From Sphingobium nicotianae (GTDB taxonomy: Bacteria; Pseudomonadota; Alphaproteobacteria; Sphingomonadales; Sphingomonadaceae), in assembly GCF_018603885.1 (NCBI RefSeq), contig NZ_JAHGAW010000003.1:308205-372204 (forward strand): 64,000 nt of DNA, read 5' to 3'. The position numbers were made by a program, and so were the translations under genes. The notes below the pieces were generated by a model that saw nothing but the letters and a program-made list of their open reading frames with translations, did not search any database and was not told where the DNA came from. Shown here one piece after another: positions 1 through 8,042 of the stretch. Positions within the stretch are counted from its first letter, which is position 1. Each line of letters begins with the position of its first letter.

Positions 1-70
1 TCGGCTGCGCCCCGGGCTCCTGCCTTGGCAGGGACACGGCAGCGCCTGAGATCAAAGCCGGCGCCGACAT
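1..70 (-). CDS. 5' end of a gene following hlyD, probably an ABC transporter ATP-binding subunit (partial)
   Basis: An ATG at 70-68 on the minus strand is preceded by an AAGGA ribosome-binding site that overlaps the end of the HlyD gene, and it stays open to the window edge (about 23 codons, starting MSAPALISGAAV). The visible part has no diagnostic motif. The assignment is inference: in CecR-type loci (ybhGFSR of enteric bacteria) the membrane-fusion gene is followed by an ABC ATPase and then permeases. The short gap and good ribosome-binding site support a real gene; its product is not proven by the residues visible. Confidence 0.4.
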   Translation of the reverse strand, partial: MSAPALISGAAVSLPRQEPGAQP

Positions 71-75
71 CGTCC

Positions 76-1077
76 TTACTTCGCCGCCGGCCTGGCGTCC
101 GGCACGCCGACCGTCACCGGCTGGCCCTGGCGCAGCGCGCCGTCCGGATCATCAACGTTGATGCGTAGGCGATAGACCAGATCGGTGCGCAGATCACGCG
201 TCTCGACCGACTTGGGCGTGAACTCGGCGCGCGGCGAGATGTAGCCGATCGTGCCCTGATATTGCTTGGGATTGCCGTCCGCGCTCACTGTCACCTTCAT
301 CCCCGGCGCGATTCGACTCAAGTCACTCTCGGCAACATAGGCGCGCACGCGCAGCGGCCTGTCGATGGCGAGGGTGAAGACCGTCTCGCCGGGGGCCACG
401 ATCGCGCCGGGCTCGCGCGCCCGTGTCACCACCGTGCCGTCGAGGCTCGCGAGCAGGCGCGTATCGCCCAGGTCCGTGCCGATCCTGCCCCGAGCGGCCT
501 GTGCCGCCTTGAGCGCGGCGCGGGCCGCCTCGATGTCTTCCGCGCGGGGGCCGGTCTTGACGAGCGAGTAAGCCGCCTTCGCCTCGGCGAGCTGCGCCTG
601 CGCACGATCCCGGGCCGCCACCGTCGTATCCCAGATCCCACGGCTGATCGCACCGGGACCGACGAGATCCTTGCGACGGTCATAATCGCGGGCCGCGTCA
701 TTCGCCGCTGCCTGCGCGGCGGCGAGGCGCGCCTGTGCCTGTGCGACGTCCTGCGCTCGGCTGCCATGCTCCAGCTTCAACAGCTCGGCCTGCGCCTGGC
801 CCACCTGCGCCTCGGCCTGCGCGACGCTGCTGTCGATCGAACTCTTGTCGAGCTGGGCAAGGAGGTCCCCTTTCTTCACGCGCGCGCCTTCCTCGACCGG
901 GATCTCGGCGATGCGCCCGCCGACCCGGAAGCCGAGATCGACCTCGCGAATGTCGACATTGCCGTACAGGCTCAGCGGACCGTCGGCCTTGGGCAGCAGG
1001 CCGAAACCGCGCGTCAGGATCGCCGCGACGATCAGGGCGGCGACAATGAGGATCGGGATCAGGCGCTTGGGAGACAT
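76..1077 (-). CDS. HlyD/YbhG-type periplasmic membrane-fusion (adaptor) protein
   Basis: 333-residue efflux adaptor expected to bridge an inner-membrane exporter and an outer-membrane channel. It begins with a positively charged end and one membrane anchor (about residues 5-23). A first half biotinyl-lipoyl segment (VDIREVDLGFRVGGRI, then VEEGARVKKGDLLAQLD) is followed by an alanine- and glutamine-rich coiled-coil hairpin (about 70-190), the second lipoyl half (LLASLDGTVVTRAREPGAIV) and a beta-barrel domain. The start at 1077 was chosen because the frame further upstream merely runs through the preceding regulator gene, and because MSPKRL leads straight into the anchor. It lies 4 bp behind the TetR gene, so the two are co-transcribed. 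The family call is firm; the substrate is unknown. Confidence 0.9.
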   Translation of the reverse strand: MSPKRLIPILIVAALIVAAILTRGFGLLPKADGPLSLYGNVDIREVDLGFRVGGRIAEIPVEEGARVKKGDLLAQLDKSSIDSSVAQAEAQVGQAQAELLKLEHGSRAQDVAQAQARLAAAQAAANDAARDYDRRKDLVGPGAISRGIWDTTVAARDRAQAQLAEAKAAYSLVKTGPRAEDIEAARAALKAAQAARGRIGTDLGDTRLLASLDGTVVTRAREPGAIVAPGETVFTLAIDRPLRVRAYVAESDLSRIAPGMKVTVSADGNPKQYQGTIGYISPRAEFTPKSVETRDLRTDLVYRLRINVDDPDGALRQGQPVTVGVPDARPAAK

Positions 1078-1081
1078 GGGA

Positions 1082-1708
1082 TCAATCCTCTGTGAGCAAT
1101 GTCTGAGCGGATCCGCGCAGGGTGGTGATGAGCAGTTCGGCGGTCTCGGCATCGATGTCGTCGACCTGCATGACGCGGGCGACGCAGGCGCGCCCCACGC
1201 GCAGCACGATCGCCATACCGAGAAGATTGGTGACGAGGGCACGACGAACCGGCTCGGCCAATGCGGGGCGCGCAATGCCGAGCAGTACCGTCGCTGTCTC
1301 CAGCACCGGCTGCATCATATGCGCGTAGAGGCGCTCGAAGGCTTCGGTGGGGTGCTGCTGCTCGCGCACGATGAACTGGCAATAGGTCTCGGAGTCGGGC
1401 GCCAGCATGAAGCGCGCGAAATTCTCGAGCAGCGCCAGCGCGCCCGCTCGCGCCGCCTCGACCGTGTGGGGCGGATTGGCCTTGATCGCGTCCATTAGCG
1501 GTGCGTGGACCTTTCCGATCGCCACCGCGATATGATCCGCGCAGGCGAGGTAAAGCCCCTGTTTGCCGCCGAAATGATAAGTGATGGACGACATGGCGGT
1601 GCCGCTGGCCCTGGCGATGTCCCGCGTACTGGCCGCATCGAATCCCAGCCGCCCGAACTGATCAAGCGCCGCCTCGATGATCCGCTGCGAGAGATCCTGA
1701 GTCGCCAT
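1082..1708 (-). CDS. TetR-family repressor, CecR (YbiH)-like
   Basis: 208 residues. The N-terminal helix-turn-helix (about residues 8-55) has the TetR signature IIEAALDQFGRLGFDAASTRDIA followed by a YHFGGKQGLY turn. The C-terminal half, with REQQHPTEAFERLY and a long helical ligand domain, resembles the CecR/DUF1956 type. Known CecR proteins control an adjacent hlyD-ABC efflux operon, which is exactly the arrangement here (hlyD follows after 4 bp). A palindrome directly upstream of the start is the likely autoregulatory operator. The inducer is not predictable from sequence. Confidence 0.88.
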   Translation of the reverse strand: MATQDLSQRIIEAALDQFGRLGFDAASTRDIARASGTAMSSITYHFGGKQGLYLACADHIAVAIGKVHAPLMDAIKANPPHTVEAARAGALALLENFARFMLAPDSETYCQFIVREQQHPTEAFERLYAHMMQPVLETATVLLGIARPALAEPVRRALVTNLLGMAIVLRVGRACVARVMQVDDIDAETAELLITTLRGSAQTLLTED

Positions 1709-1718
1709 TCCAGCTAAC

Positions 1719-1736
1719 TGTTCGATCGAACGAACA
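1719..1736. promoter_or_regulatory. Probable operator of the TetR/CecR-like repressor
   Basis: Perfect inverted repeat TGTTCG-N6-CGAACA, also containing the 12-bp palindrome GTTCGATCGAAC, 10 bp upstream of the repressor start codon. TetR-family repressors typically bind such 15-20 bp palindromes overlapping their own promoter. The symmetry is seen directly; binding is inferred. Confidence 0.6.
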
Positions 1737-1740
1737 GAGT

Positions 1741-1909
1741 CAAGTATGAGTGGAAGTGAACGGTCGAGGCGAGGTAGGATCGCGCGTAAATCCGGCTGGT
1801 CCCGCGACTATGAAGCAGCGCTGCTGGCAGGACGGACGGCCGGCTTGGCCTTTTGAACGAGCGCGGAAGTTCAGCCGAAATTGGGGAGAAGAGAATATAC
1901 TGGGAAACC
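1741..1909. other. Short intergenic stretch without a recognisable gene
   Basis: Spacer between the 52-codon gene and the TetR gene, both on the minus strand, so it must carry the TetR promoter. On the plus strand, phrases such as TAAATCCGGCTGG and CCCGCGACTATGA and a later CTGGGAAACCTCAG superficially resemble parts of a cobalamin riboswitch, but essential blocks are missing (see rejected items). Confidence 0.3.
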
Positions 1910-2068
1910 TCAGTCCGGCCTTCCATTCGGTTCGCGATTCTCTGGCGGCGGCGATGCGGTCTCCGCGTCATCCTGCCCCCATTCGCGCGCCTGGCCCTTG
2001 CGCCGATGCAGATTGGCGCGCAGGGCTTGCGCCAGTCGCTGCTCGCGCTCGGATTTGCCGTTGCTCAT
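1910..2068 (-). CDS. Small basic conserved-looking protein (52 aa)
   Basis: An unannotated-looking gene of 52 codons. ATG at 2068 is preceded by an AGGAC ribosome-binding site 5 nt away; the stop is TGA at 1912-1910. The product starts MSNGKSEREQRLAQALRANL and continues HRRKGQAR, an amphipathic helix rich in Arg, Lys and Glu, then an acidic-proline tail. Small proteins of the pattern ERLAxALRxNLxRRKxQAR occur widely in sphingomonads, but I know no assigned function. It lies about 114 bp from the tRNA on the opposite strand and upstream of the TetR gene. No signal peptide or membrane segment. The coding call rests on the ribosome-binding site and composition. Confidence 0.6.
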   Translation of the reverse strand: MSNGKSEREQRLAQALRANLHRRKGQAREWGQDDAETASPPPENREPNGRPD

Positions 2069-2182
2069 CGCGCTGTCCTACGAATCCCGCTTTGAGCCCG
2101 CAAGTCGCCTTGACAAATCCCGCCCCGCAAGCCCATAGGCGCGGCCTTGCCGTCGCGGGTGCCTTCTCGCGAGCCGGCCAGT

Positions 2183-2257
<75 letters not shown>

Positions 2258-2352
2258 TTTCCCTCCGTTTCGACGTCGCGCGGCCAGCCTTCGGGCTGGA
2301 CGTCGCCCGTCTGCGCGTTAGGCTTCAGCTCGGCGAAGACGGGGGATAGCTG

Positions 2353-3939
2353 ATGGAGCCGATGCAATTGTTCGAGCTGGTGATCGCCATGCTGCTGGCG
2401 ATCATCGCCCTCCAATATGTCGCGACGAAGCTCGGCGTGCCACCCGCTGCGGCGCTGCTGATCGGTGGCGGGCTGCTCGCCTTCCTGCCCGGCCTGCCGG
2501 TCATCTCGCTTGATCCGGCGTTGGTGTTGGTCATCTTCCTGCCGCCCTTGCTCATGGATGGCGCCTGGTTCATCGCGCTGGGGCATCTGAAGCGGCACAT
2601 GATCGGCATCCTGTCGCTCGCGGTGGGCGCGGTCATCTTCACGACCGTCGTGGTGGCAGCGGTCACCCATGCCTTGCTGCCGGATCTCCCCTGGGCGGCC
2701 TGCGCCGCTCTGGGGGCGATCGTGTCGCCGCCGGACGCCGTCTCCGCCCGCGCCGCTCTGGCCAACGTCCCCCTGCCCGCGCGCCTGTCCATCCTGCTCG
2801 AGGGCGAAAGCCTGCTCAACGACGCCACCGGCCTCGTGCTGTTCCGCTTCGCCGTCGCGGCGGCCGTCACCGGCTCGTTCAGCGCGGTGGACGCGCTCGG
2901 CAGCTTCCTCTTCCTGGCGATCGGCGGCGCGCTGGTCGGCGCGGCGATCGGCGCGGTCTGGGTCTTTCTCGTGCGCCGGCTCGGGGACGAGTATCTCATG
3001 ATCGCCGCGGCGGTCATCGTCCCCTGGATATCCTATCTGCTGGGCGAGCAGATCCATGTCTCGGGCGTCATCGCCGCCGTCGTCACCGGGCTGGTCTGCG
3101 GCTGGTATCAGCATGTCGTGTTCAGCGCGGCCGTGCGCATGCGCGGTACCTCCTTCTGGACGGTGCTCATCTTCCTGCTCGAAGGTTCGGTGTTCATGCT
3201 GATCGGCTCGTCACTGCGCGGCGTCGTCGAGCGTGTCGGCGGGTTCGAGATCGTGCTGCAAGAAATGGCGGGGCCGATCCTCCTCATCCTGCTCGCCTTG
3301 ACCCTGGCGCGTTTCGCCTGGGTCTATGGCTCGGAAGCGGTCATTGTGCTGCTGCGCGCGCTCGGCTGGAAGCGCTACAAGCCGGTCGGCGCGCGCGGGG
3401 CGGCCGTGCTGAGCTGGACCGGGATGCGCGGCGTTGTGACGCTGGCCGTGGCGCTCTCCGTGCCGGCCGACATGCCGGGGCGCGACTTCATGCTGGTCTG
3501 CGCGTTCGCCGTCATCCTCGCCACCGTGATCATCCAGGGCATGTCCCTGGGCGCGGTGATTCGCTGGGCGGAGCTGCGCGAGCCGGACGGGGTCGGTCCG
3601 CGCGTCAGCATGTCGCAGGCCGAAGCGGTGATGGCGCAGGCGCAGGTCGAGATCGTCGAACGGCGCGCCTATAATGAGGCGGGCGAGCTCGTTCACCCGC
3701 AGCTTCTCAAGCGCTACCGCGCCAAGGCCGAGATCTCCGCCGACTATGCCGGGCAGGAGGATCAATATGCCGATCGCATCCAGGCTCATTTCGATCTGGT
3801 GCTGGAGGCGATCGCCGCCGGCCGCGCGGAGCTGCTGCGCCTCCACCGCGCCGGCGACATCGACGAGCGCACCCTGCAGGAGTTGGAGCGCGATCTGGAT
3901 CTCGAGGAACTCAGCGCGATCTCGGCCAAGGCGTCCTGA
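2353..3939 (+). CDS. CPA1-family Na+/H+ (monovalent cation/proton) antiporter
   Basis: 528-residue inner-membrane antiporter. About twelve hydrophobic segments fill residues 5-410. Hallmarks of the NhaP/NHE branch are LVIFLPPLLMDGAW in the third membrane region, AIVSPPDAVSA, and EGESLLNDATGLVLF with the paired Asn-Asp of the ion-binding site. A charged cytoplasmic tail of about 120 residues (from AELREPDGVG) follows. It should exchange cytoplasmic Na+ or K+ for protons in pH and ion homeostasis. It stands alone, 95 bp after the tRNA, and converges with an AraC gene whose stop lies 15 bp away. The start ATG at 2353 gives the usual N-terminal length. Confidence 0.92.
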   Translation: MEPMQLFELVIAMLLAIIALQYVATKLGVPPAAALLIGGGLLAFLPGLPVISLDPALVLVIFLPPLLMDGAWFIALGHLKRHMIGILSLAVGAVIFTTVVVAAVTHALLPDLPWAACAALGAIVSPPDAVSARAALANVPLPARLSILLEGESLLNDATGLVLFRFAVAAAVTGSFSAVDALGSFLFLAIGGALVGAAIGAVWVFLVRRLGDEYLMIAAAVIVPWISYLLGEQIHVSGVIAAVVTGLVCGWYQHVVFSAAVRMRGTSFWTVLIFLLEGSVFMLIGSSLRGVVERVGGFEIVLQEMAGPILLILLALTLARFAWVYGSEAVIVLLRALGWKRYKPVGARGAAVLSWTGMRGVVTLAVALSVPADMPGRDFMLVCAFAVILATVIIQGMSLGAVIRWAELREPDGVGPRVSMSQAEAVMAQAQVEIVERRAYNEAGELVHPQLLKRYRAKAEISADYAGQEDQYADRIQAHFDLVLEAIAAGRAELLRLHRAGDIDERTLQELERDLDLEELSAISAKAS

Positions 3940-3954
3940 CCGCGCCCGGCAACC

Positions 3955-4962
3955 TCAGTTCAGCTCGGCCCGCCGATAGTCTCCGGGGCTGGCGCCGAAC
4001 CGGCGATGGAAGCTGCGCGTGAAGAGCGGCACGCTGTTGTAGCCGACACTGAAGGCGATCTCGGACACGGTGCAGCCGCGCCAGCGGGGATTGCGCAGCT
4101 GGCGCGCGGCCTGATCGAGACGGCGGCGCGAGACATAGCCGCCATAGCTGTCGCCCCGGCGCAGGAACATGGCGAGCAGCTCGCCGGCCCGCACGCCGAT
4201 CGCGGCGGCCGTCACGCGCGCGTTCAGGCTCGCATCGCGGATATGCTCCTCGATGAAGCCGACCGCACGGGCATGAAGCCGGGCGTCCGGATAGGGTCCG
4301 CTCAGCTCCGACCCGTAGGCCATGCTATAGGAGGTGGCGAACAGGTCGAGCAGCTGATGCGCGATGCTGTCGGCATGAGCCGGATCGAGGCCGCGCTCGA
4401 CCTGCCGCCACAAGCTGCAGGCCATGCCGGTCGCGATGAAGGCGAGGCCGTCACGCGCGGACAGGGGGCGGCCGCGCACAAGTTCGGGACGAGACACATA
4501 GTCGTGGATGAGCCCATCCGGCACGCGCACCAGCAGCAGCTCGGCATTCTCGCCGAGGCTGTTGCAGTGCGGCACACCGTTGTCGCACAACGTGACGTCG
4601 CCCCGGCGCAGGACAATCTCATGCGCGCCCTGCGTGAAGCGCGCCTCGCCATTGAGCTGGATGAAGAAGGAATAGATCCGCTCGCCACCGCGATCCTCGA
4701 TATGGTCGACGGTCCGGCGGATCGTGCAGGGACCGGTCATCAGCCGCGCCAGACCGATCTGACCCAGGCCGCCGAGCTTGAGCCCGGCCGAGAAGTCAAC
4801 ATGCCGCGGAATGAAGTCGGCGGTGGCAAGCTGTGAGGAATAGATATCGTTCCAGGCGCGCGTCCGCCCACCGATGACAAGCGCCTCGGTGCTGAAGCTT
4901 TCAACTGCTCTTTGTCCGCGTCCGGCATAAGCCGCAGCGCGCACCTCTCCCCGCTCACTCAC
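3955..4962 (-). CDS. AraC-family transcriptional regulator (AraC-binding-like sensor domain), copy 1
   Basis: 335 residues. The N-terminal two thirds form a cupin-like ligand domain of the 'AraC-binding-like' type (RTVDHIEDRGGERIYSFFIQ, then a DVTLCDNGVPH turn). The last 100 residues hold two helix-turn-helices, the second ending VGYNSVPLFTRSFHRRFG-ASPGDYRR, a typical AraC C-terminus. It starts with GTG at 4962; the first 19 residues have no counterpart in the neighbouring paralogue, so translation could begin nearer VESFSTEAL. The next gene upstream (5089-6042) is a close paralogue, similar along the whole length, so this is a tandem duplication. The effector and targets are unknown. Confidence 0.88.
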   Translation of the reverse strand: MSERGEVRAAAYAGRGQRAVESFSTEALVIGGRTRAWNDIYSSQLATADFIPRHVDFSAGLKLGGLGQIGLARLMTGPCTIRRTVDHIEDRGGERIYSFFIQLNGEARFTQGAHEIVLRRGDVTLCDNGVPHCNSLGENAELLLVRVPDGLIHDYVSRPELVRGRPLSARDGLAFIATGMACSLWRQVERGLDPAHADSIAHQLLDLFATSYSMAYGSELSGPYPDARLHARAVGFIEEHIRDASLNARVTAAAIGVRAGELLAMFLRRGDSYGGYVSRRRLDQAARQLRNPRWRGCTVSEIAFSVGYNSVPLFTRSFHRRFGASPGDYRRAELN

Positions 4963-5088
4963 CGGCAGCCCTTATCGGTATCATCTGACGGAACGACGTA
5001 TCGTTATACTTTCGTCTGTCGCCGTCGAGCTTGAACCGTCCGGCTCGGATATTTTCCTATAGGATATGCGGCAATTCGGCCACAACCG

Positions 5089-6042
5089 TCAGTGCAACTG
5101 GCTGCGCCGATAGTCCCCCGGACTGACTCCGAACCGAGCGTGGAACGCCCGGGTGAACAGCGGCACGCTGGTATAGCCCACACCATAAGCGATCCCGGAG
5201 ACAGTGGAACCCCGCCAGCGGGGATTGCGCAACTGCCGGGCGGCCTGATCGAGCCGGCGGCGCGAGACATATCCGCCGAAGCTGTCGCCGCGCTGCACGA
5301 ACATCGCGAGGAGTTCACTGACCGGCAGGCCGACAGCCGCTGCCACGCCACGAACCGTCAATGTCGCATCGCGAATATGCTCCTCGATGAAGCCGGCGGC
5401 CCGCGCATGAAGCTTCGCGTCCGGGAAGGGACCGCTCATCTCGGGTCCGTAGGCCATGCTGTAGGACGTCGCGAACAGATCGAGGAGCTGATGCGCGATG
5501 CTGTCCTCATGAGCCGGATCGAGTCCACGCTCGATCTGCCGCCACAAGCTGCAAGCCATGCCGGCGGCAATGACGGCGAGTCCGTTCTGCGCTGGCAGAC
5601 GGCGCCCGCTCAGTCGCTCCGGATAGGGCAGATAGTCCCGGATCAGCTCATGCGGGACGCGCACCAGCAGCATCTCGGCATCCTCGCCGCCCAGGCGGTA
5701 GCAGTGGGGAACGCCATTGTCGCACAGGGTGACGTCGCCGCGATGCAGGACGGCGTCATGCTTGCCCTGCGCGAATTGCCCCTCGCCGTTAAGCTGGATG
5801 AGGAAGGAATAGAGCCGCGCGCTGGCGCCATCGTCGATATGGTCGACGGTCCGGCGGATCGTGCAGGGGCCGGTCATCAGGCGGGCGAGGCCGAGCCGAC
5901 CCAGCCCGCCGAGCTTCAGTCCGGCCGAGAAATTCCCGCTTTGCGGAATGAAATCGATCGTCGAGAGCCGAGACGAGTAGATTTCGTTCCAGGCCCGTGT
6001 TCGCCCGCCGCGAACCAGCGTCTCAGTGCTGAAGCTTTCCAT
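5089..6042 (-). CDS. AraC-family transcriptional regulator, copy 2 of a tandem pair
   Basis: 317 residues, ATG start at 6042 (MESFSTETLVRGG). It aligns end to end with the 3955-4962 gene, by eye roughly three quarters identical, including TGPCTIRRTVDHI, GDVTLCDNGVPH, DPAHEDSIAHQLLDLFATSY and the DNA-binding end GYTSVPLFTRAFHARFGVSP. The N-terminal sensor domain and C-terminal double helix-turn-helix are intact. The 126-bp gap to copy 1 leaves room for a separate promoter there. This gene is divergent from the DUF4168 gene at 6331 across 288 bp. Confidence 0.88.
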   Translation of the reverse strand: MESFSTETLVRGGRTRAWNEIYSSRLSTIDFIPQSGNFSAGLKLGGLGRLGLARLMTGPCTIRRTVDHIDDGASARLYSFLIQLNGEGQFAQGKHDAVLHRGDVTLCDNGVPHCYRLGGEDAEMLLVRVPHELIRDYLPYPERLSGRRLPAQNGLAVIAAGMACSLWRQIERGLDPAHEDSIAHQLLDLFATSYSMAYGPEMSGPFPDAKLHARAAGFIEEHIRDATLTVRGVAAAVGLPVSELLAMFVQRGDSFGGYVSRRRLDQAARQLRNPRWRGSTVSGIAYGVGYTSVPLFTRAFHARFGVSPGDYRRSQLH

Positions 6043-6330
6043 CGCCCCTCTTCATGCCGGATCATCGCCCGGTCCTACCGGACCGTATTGCATGGTCGGG
6101 TGGGACGACTTGACTGCAACGGCAGTCGGCTTTGAGGCCGCCCGACCGGATCACGACGGATCGTGGGCGATCAGCGGTAAAGCGAGCCGATTTAACCATT
6201 TGTGTTTTCAGCATAATATTCGATCCGTCCCGACCGGTGAACGGCAGGTCGACCAATATTTGCCCTCGGCAATCGAGGCCCTAGCTTTTGTCTCTCACCC
6301 CCGCACCGTCTCCAACGGCAAGAAAGGCAG

Positions 6331-6753
6331 ATGATGAGAGCCATAGTTTTGACCACCCTGACCGGCGCGCTTATGATGTCCACCGGTGTCGCGCAGGCCC
6401 AGACCACGACGCCGGCTCCGGCCGCTCCCGCGCCCTCCGCTTCGGCTCCGACAGCCCCCTCCAGCTTCACGGATGCCGATCTCAAGGCCTTTGCGCGCGC
6501 CGCGATCGCAGCCAACAAGATCCAGCAGGATGCCGCCGTCACGCCGGCGGAAAAGCAGCCAAAAATGCTCGCCGCGGTCCAGGCGCAGGGCCTTGATCCG
6601 GTGAAGTTCAACGCGATCGCCAAGGCATCCGAGGCCGATCCGGCTCTGGCAAAGCGTATTCAGGACGCCGCGCGGGCCGATCCCTCGCTCGCAGCGCCCG
6701 CGCCTGCCGCACCCGCTGCCGACGCGACGCCTGCCCCCACAACGACGCCCTGA
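6331..6753 (+). CDS. Exported DUF4168-like protein
   Basis: 140 residues. The N-terminal signal peptide (about 1-23, ending GVAQA-QT) is followed by an Ala/Pro/Thr-rich linker, a single helical domain (about 47-115: FTDADLKAFARAAIAANKIQ, then KFNAIAKASEADPALAKRIQ) and another Pro/Ala-rich tail. The helical part matches the DUF4168 pattern, a periplasmic helical family of unknown function. Downstream lies a perfect 15-bp inverted repeat that probably ends the transcript. No operon partner; likely its own promoter in the 288-bp divergent region. Confidence 0.75.
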   Translation: MMRAIVLTTLTGALMMSTGVAQAQTTTPAPAAPAPSASAPTAPSSFTDADLKAFARAAIAANKIQQDAAVTPAEKQPKMLAAVQAQGLDPVKFNAIAKASEADPALAKRIQDAARADPSLAAPAPAAPAADATPAPTTTP

Positions 6754-6770
6754 GCCGGGCGCCTTGCCCC

Positions 6771-6820
6771 TGTCATCCCGGAAGACGTCCCTCTTCCCCA
6801 CCCGCTCTTCCGGGATGACA
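6771..6820. terminator. Perfect 15-bp inverted repeat, probable terminator or dispersed palindromic repeat
   Basis: TGTCATCCCGGAAGA (6771-6785) pairs perfectly with TCTTCCGGGATGACA (6806-6820) around a 20-nt loop. It lies just after the DUF4168 gene and has no T-run. Such TCATCCCGG palindromes are often genome-dispersed, so it could be a REP-like unit instead. Confidence 0.6.
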
Positions 6821-6906
6821 TGATGATCGGCGGTTCACAATCGACCGGTTGCTGATAAGACTTATGCGCCTGCGCCGGGGACCAACCGGTCCATCCGGCG
6901 GTGGAG

Positions 6907-7923
6907 ATGAGCGAGCAAGGGCAGAACAGGACAATGGTCGAAGTGCATCGCGTCCCGCCGACGCCCAAGGCGTCGCGCAGCCGCATGTGGACCGACCTTT
7001 ATTCCGAGCATGTGGACAGGGCTGCCACGTCGCTGGGCGACGCCGAACATTGCCCGGCCATCACCATCGCGCAACTGGGATCGGTTGCGATGATCCGCCT
7101 CGATCTCGCCGCCGGCACCATCCAGCGCACCGCCGAGCAGATCGGCTATGTGGCCGAGCCGACCTATGCCTTCCTGCTGCAGGTGAGCGGCACGGCCAGC
7201 TTCTCGCATTACGGACAGGACAGCGTGCTTGCGCCGGGCGATTTCACTTTATGCAACAATGCGGTCCCTTACGTGTATGCCAGCGACGGACCGGCGGACC
7301 TGCTCATGATCCGCGCGGGTGCCGGCACGATCCGCGAGCATCTGCCTTCGCCCGAGCAATTTTGCGGGCGGCATCTGCGCGCGGACGAGGGTCTGTCGGA
7401 GAGCGCGGCCCAGCTTTGCCTCGGCGTATGCGAACAACTCGCGAGCGGCCTGCCCGAGGCTGTGCACAATCGAGTCGCGCGCAACCTGCTCGATGCGATC
7501 GCGACGGCCTTTGCGATCAGCTTCGACGGGCTGATCACCGCCTCGGCCGTGCTCACCGGCCGGCATGCGCGGGTGCGCCTGTTCATTGAAGAGAATCTGC
7601 GCGATCCCGATCTCAGCCCGGGCCTCATCGCCACCCGGCTCAAGCTTTCCTCACGCTATCTGCGCATGATCTTCGCATCCGGCGACGAGACGGCCTCGGC
7701 CTATGTGCTGCGTCGGCGCCTGGAGGAATGCGCGCGGCAGATGGCCGATCCCGCCTCCGCGCATCTCACCATCACCGACATCGCTTTTGGCTGGGGTTTC
7801 AACAGCGCCCCTCATTTCGCGCGCAGCTTCCGCGAGCGGTTTGGTCAGGCGCCGCGCGTCTATCGCCGCGAAAAACTCGGTGTCGGGATGCCCTTGCGCG
7901 CGGTCGGTGCAGAGGCCGGGTAA
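6907..7923 (+). CDS. AraC-family transcriptional regulator, third member
   Basis: About 338 residues, in the same family layout as the tandem pair at 3955-6042: sensor domain with GTIQRTAEQIGY, FTLCNNAVPYVY and HLPSPEQFCGRHL, then a C-terminal double helix-turn-helix (ITDIAFGWGFNSAPHFARSF then RERFGQAPRVYRR). It is clearly more diverged than the two are from each other. ATG at 6907 is used; an in-frame GTG lies at 6901 and another ATG at 6934, and no strong ribosome-binding site separates them. An iron-dependent alcohol dehydrogenase gene follows on the same strand after 119 bp and is a plausible target. Confidence 0.85.
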   Translation: MSEQGQNRTMVEVHRVPPTPKASRSRMWTDLYSEHVDRAATSLGDAEHCPAITIAQLGSVAMIRLDLAAGTIQRTAEQIGYVAEPTYAFLLQVSGTASFSHYGQDSVLAPGDFTLCNNAVPYVYASDGPADLLMIRAGAGTIREHLPSPEQFCGRHLRADEGLSESAAQLCLGVCEQLASGLPEAVHNRVARNLLDAIATAFAISFDGLITASAVLTGRHARVRLFIEENLRDPDLSPGLIATRLKLSSRYLRMIFASGDETASAYVLRRRLEECARQMADPASAHLTITDIAFGWGFNSAPHFARSFRERFGQAPRVYRREKLGVGMPLRAVGAEAG

Positions 7924-8042
7924 CGCCGCTGCCCAGGCGTCGACGACTTCCGTTCAATGCATAGTTCCGCTTCGTGCAAGCGAGTTGGGCCCTTCATTCG
8001 CAAATGGACGGGCCCAAGAACGATATCGACGGAAGTTCCAAA

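Noticed and set aside
1770..1925. Cobalamin-riboswitch-like phrases on the plus strand
   Set aside because: TAAATCCGGCTGG, CCCGCGACTATGA and CTGGGAAACCTCAG resemble parts of the B12 element, but the essential GGGAA..GGTG and GCCACTG blocks are missing and the downstream genes (tRNA, antiporter) have no B12 link. A covariance-model search would settle it.
5000..5020. Short palindromic phrase AACGACGTATCGTT upstream of the first AraC gene
   Set aside because: Only 5-bp arms; too short to call an operator in isolation.
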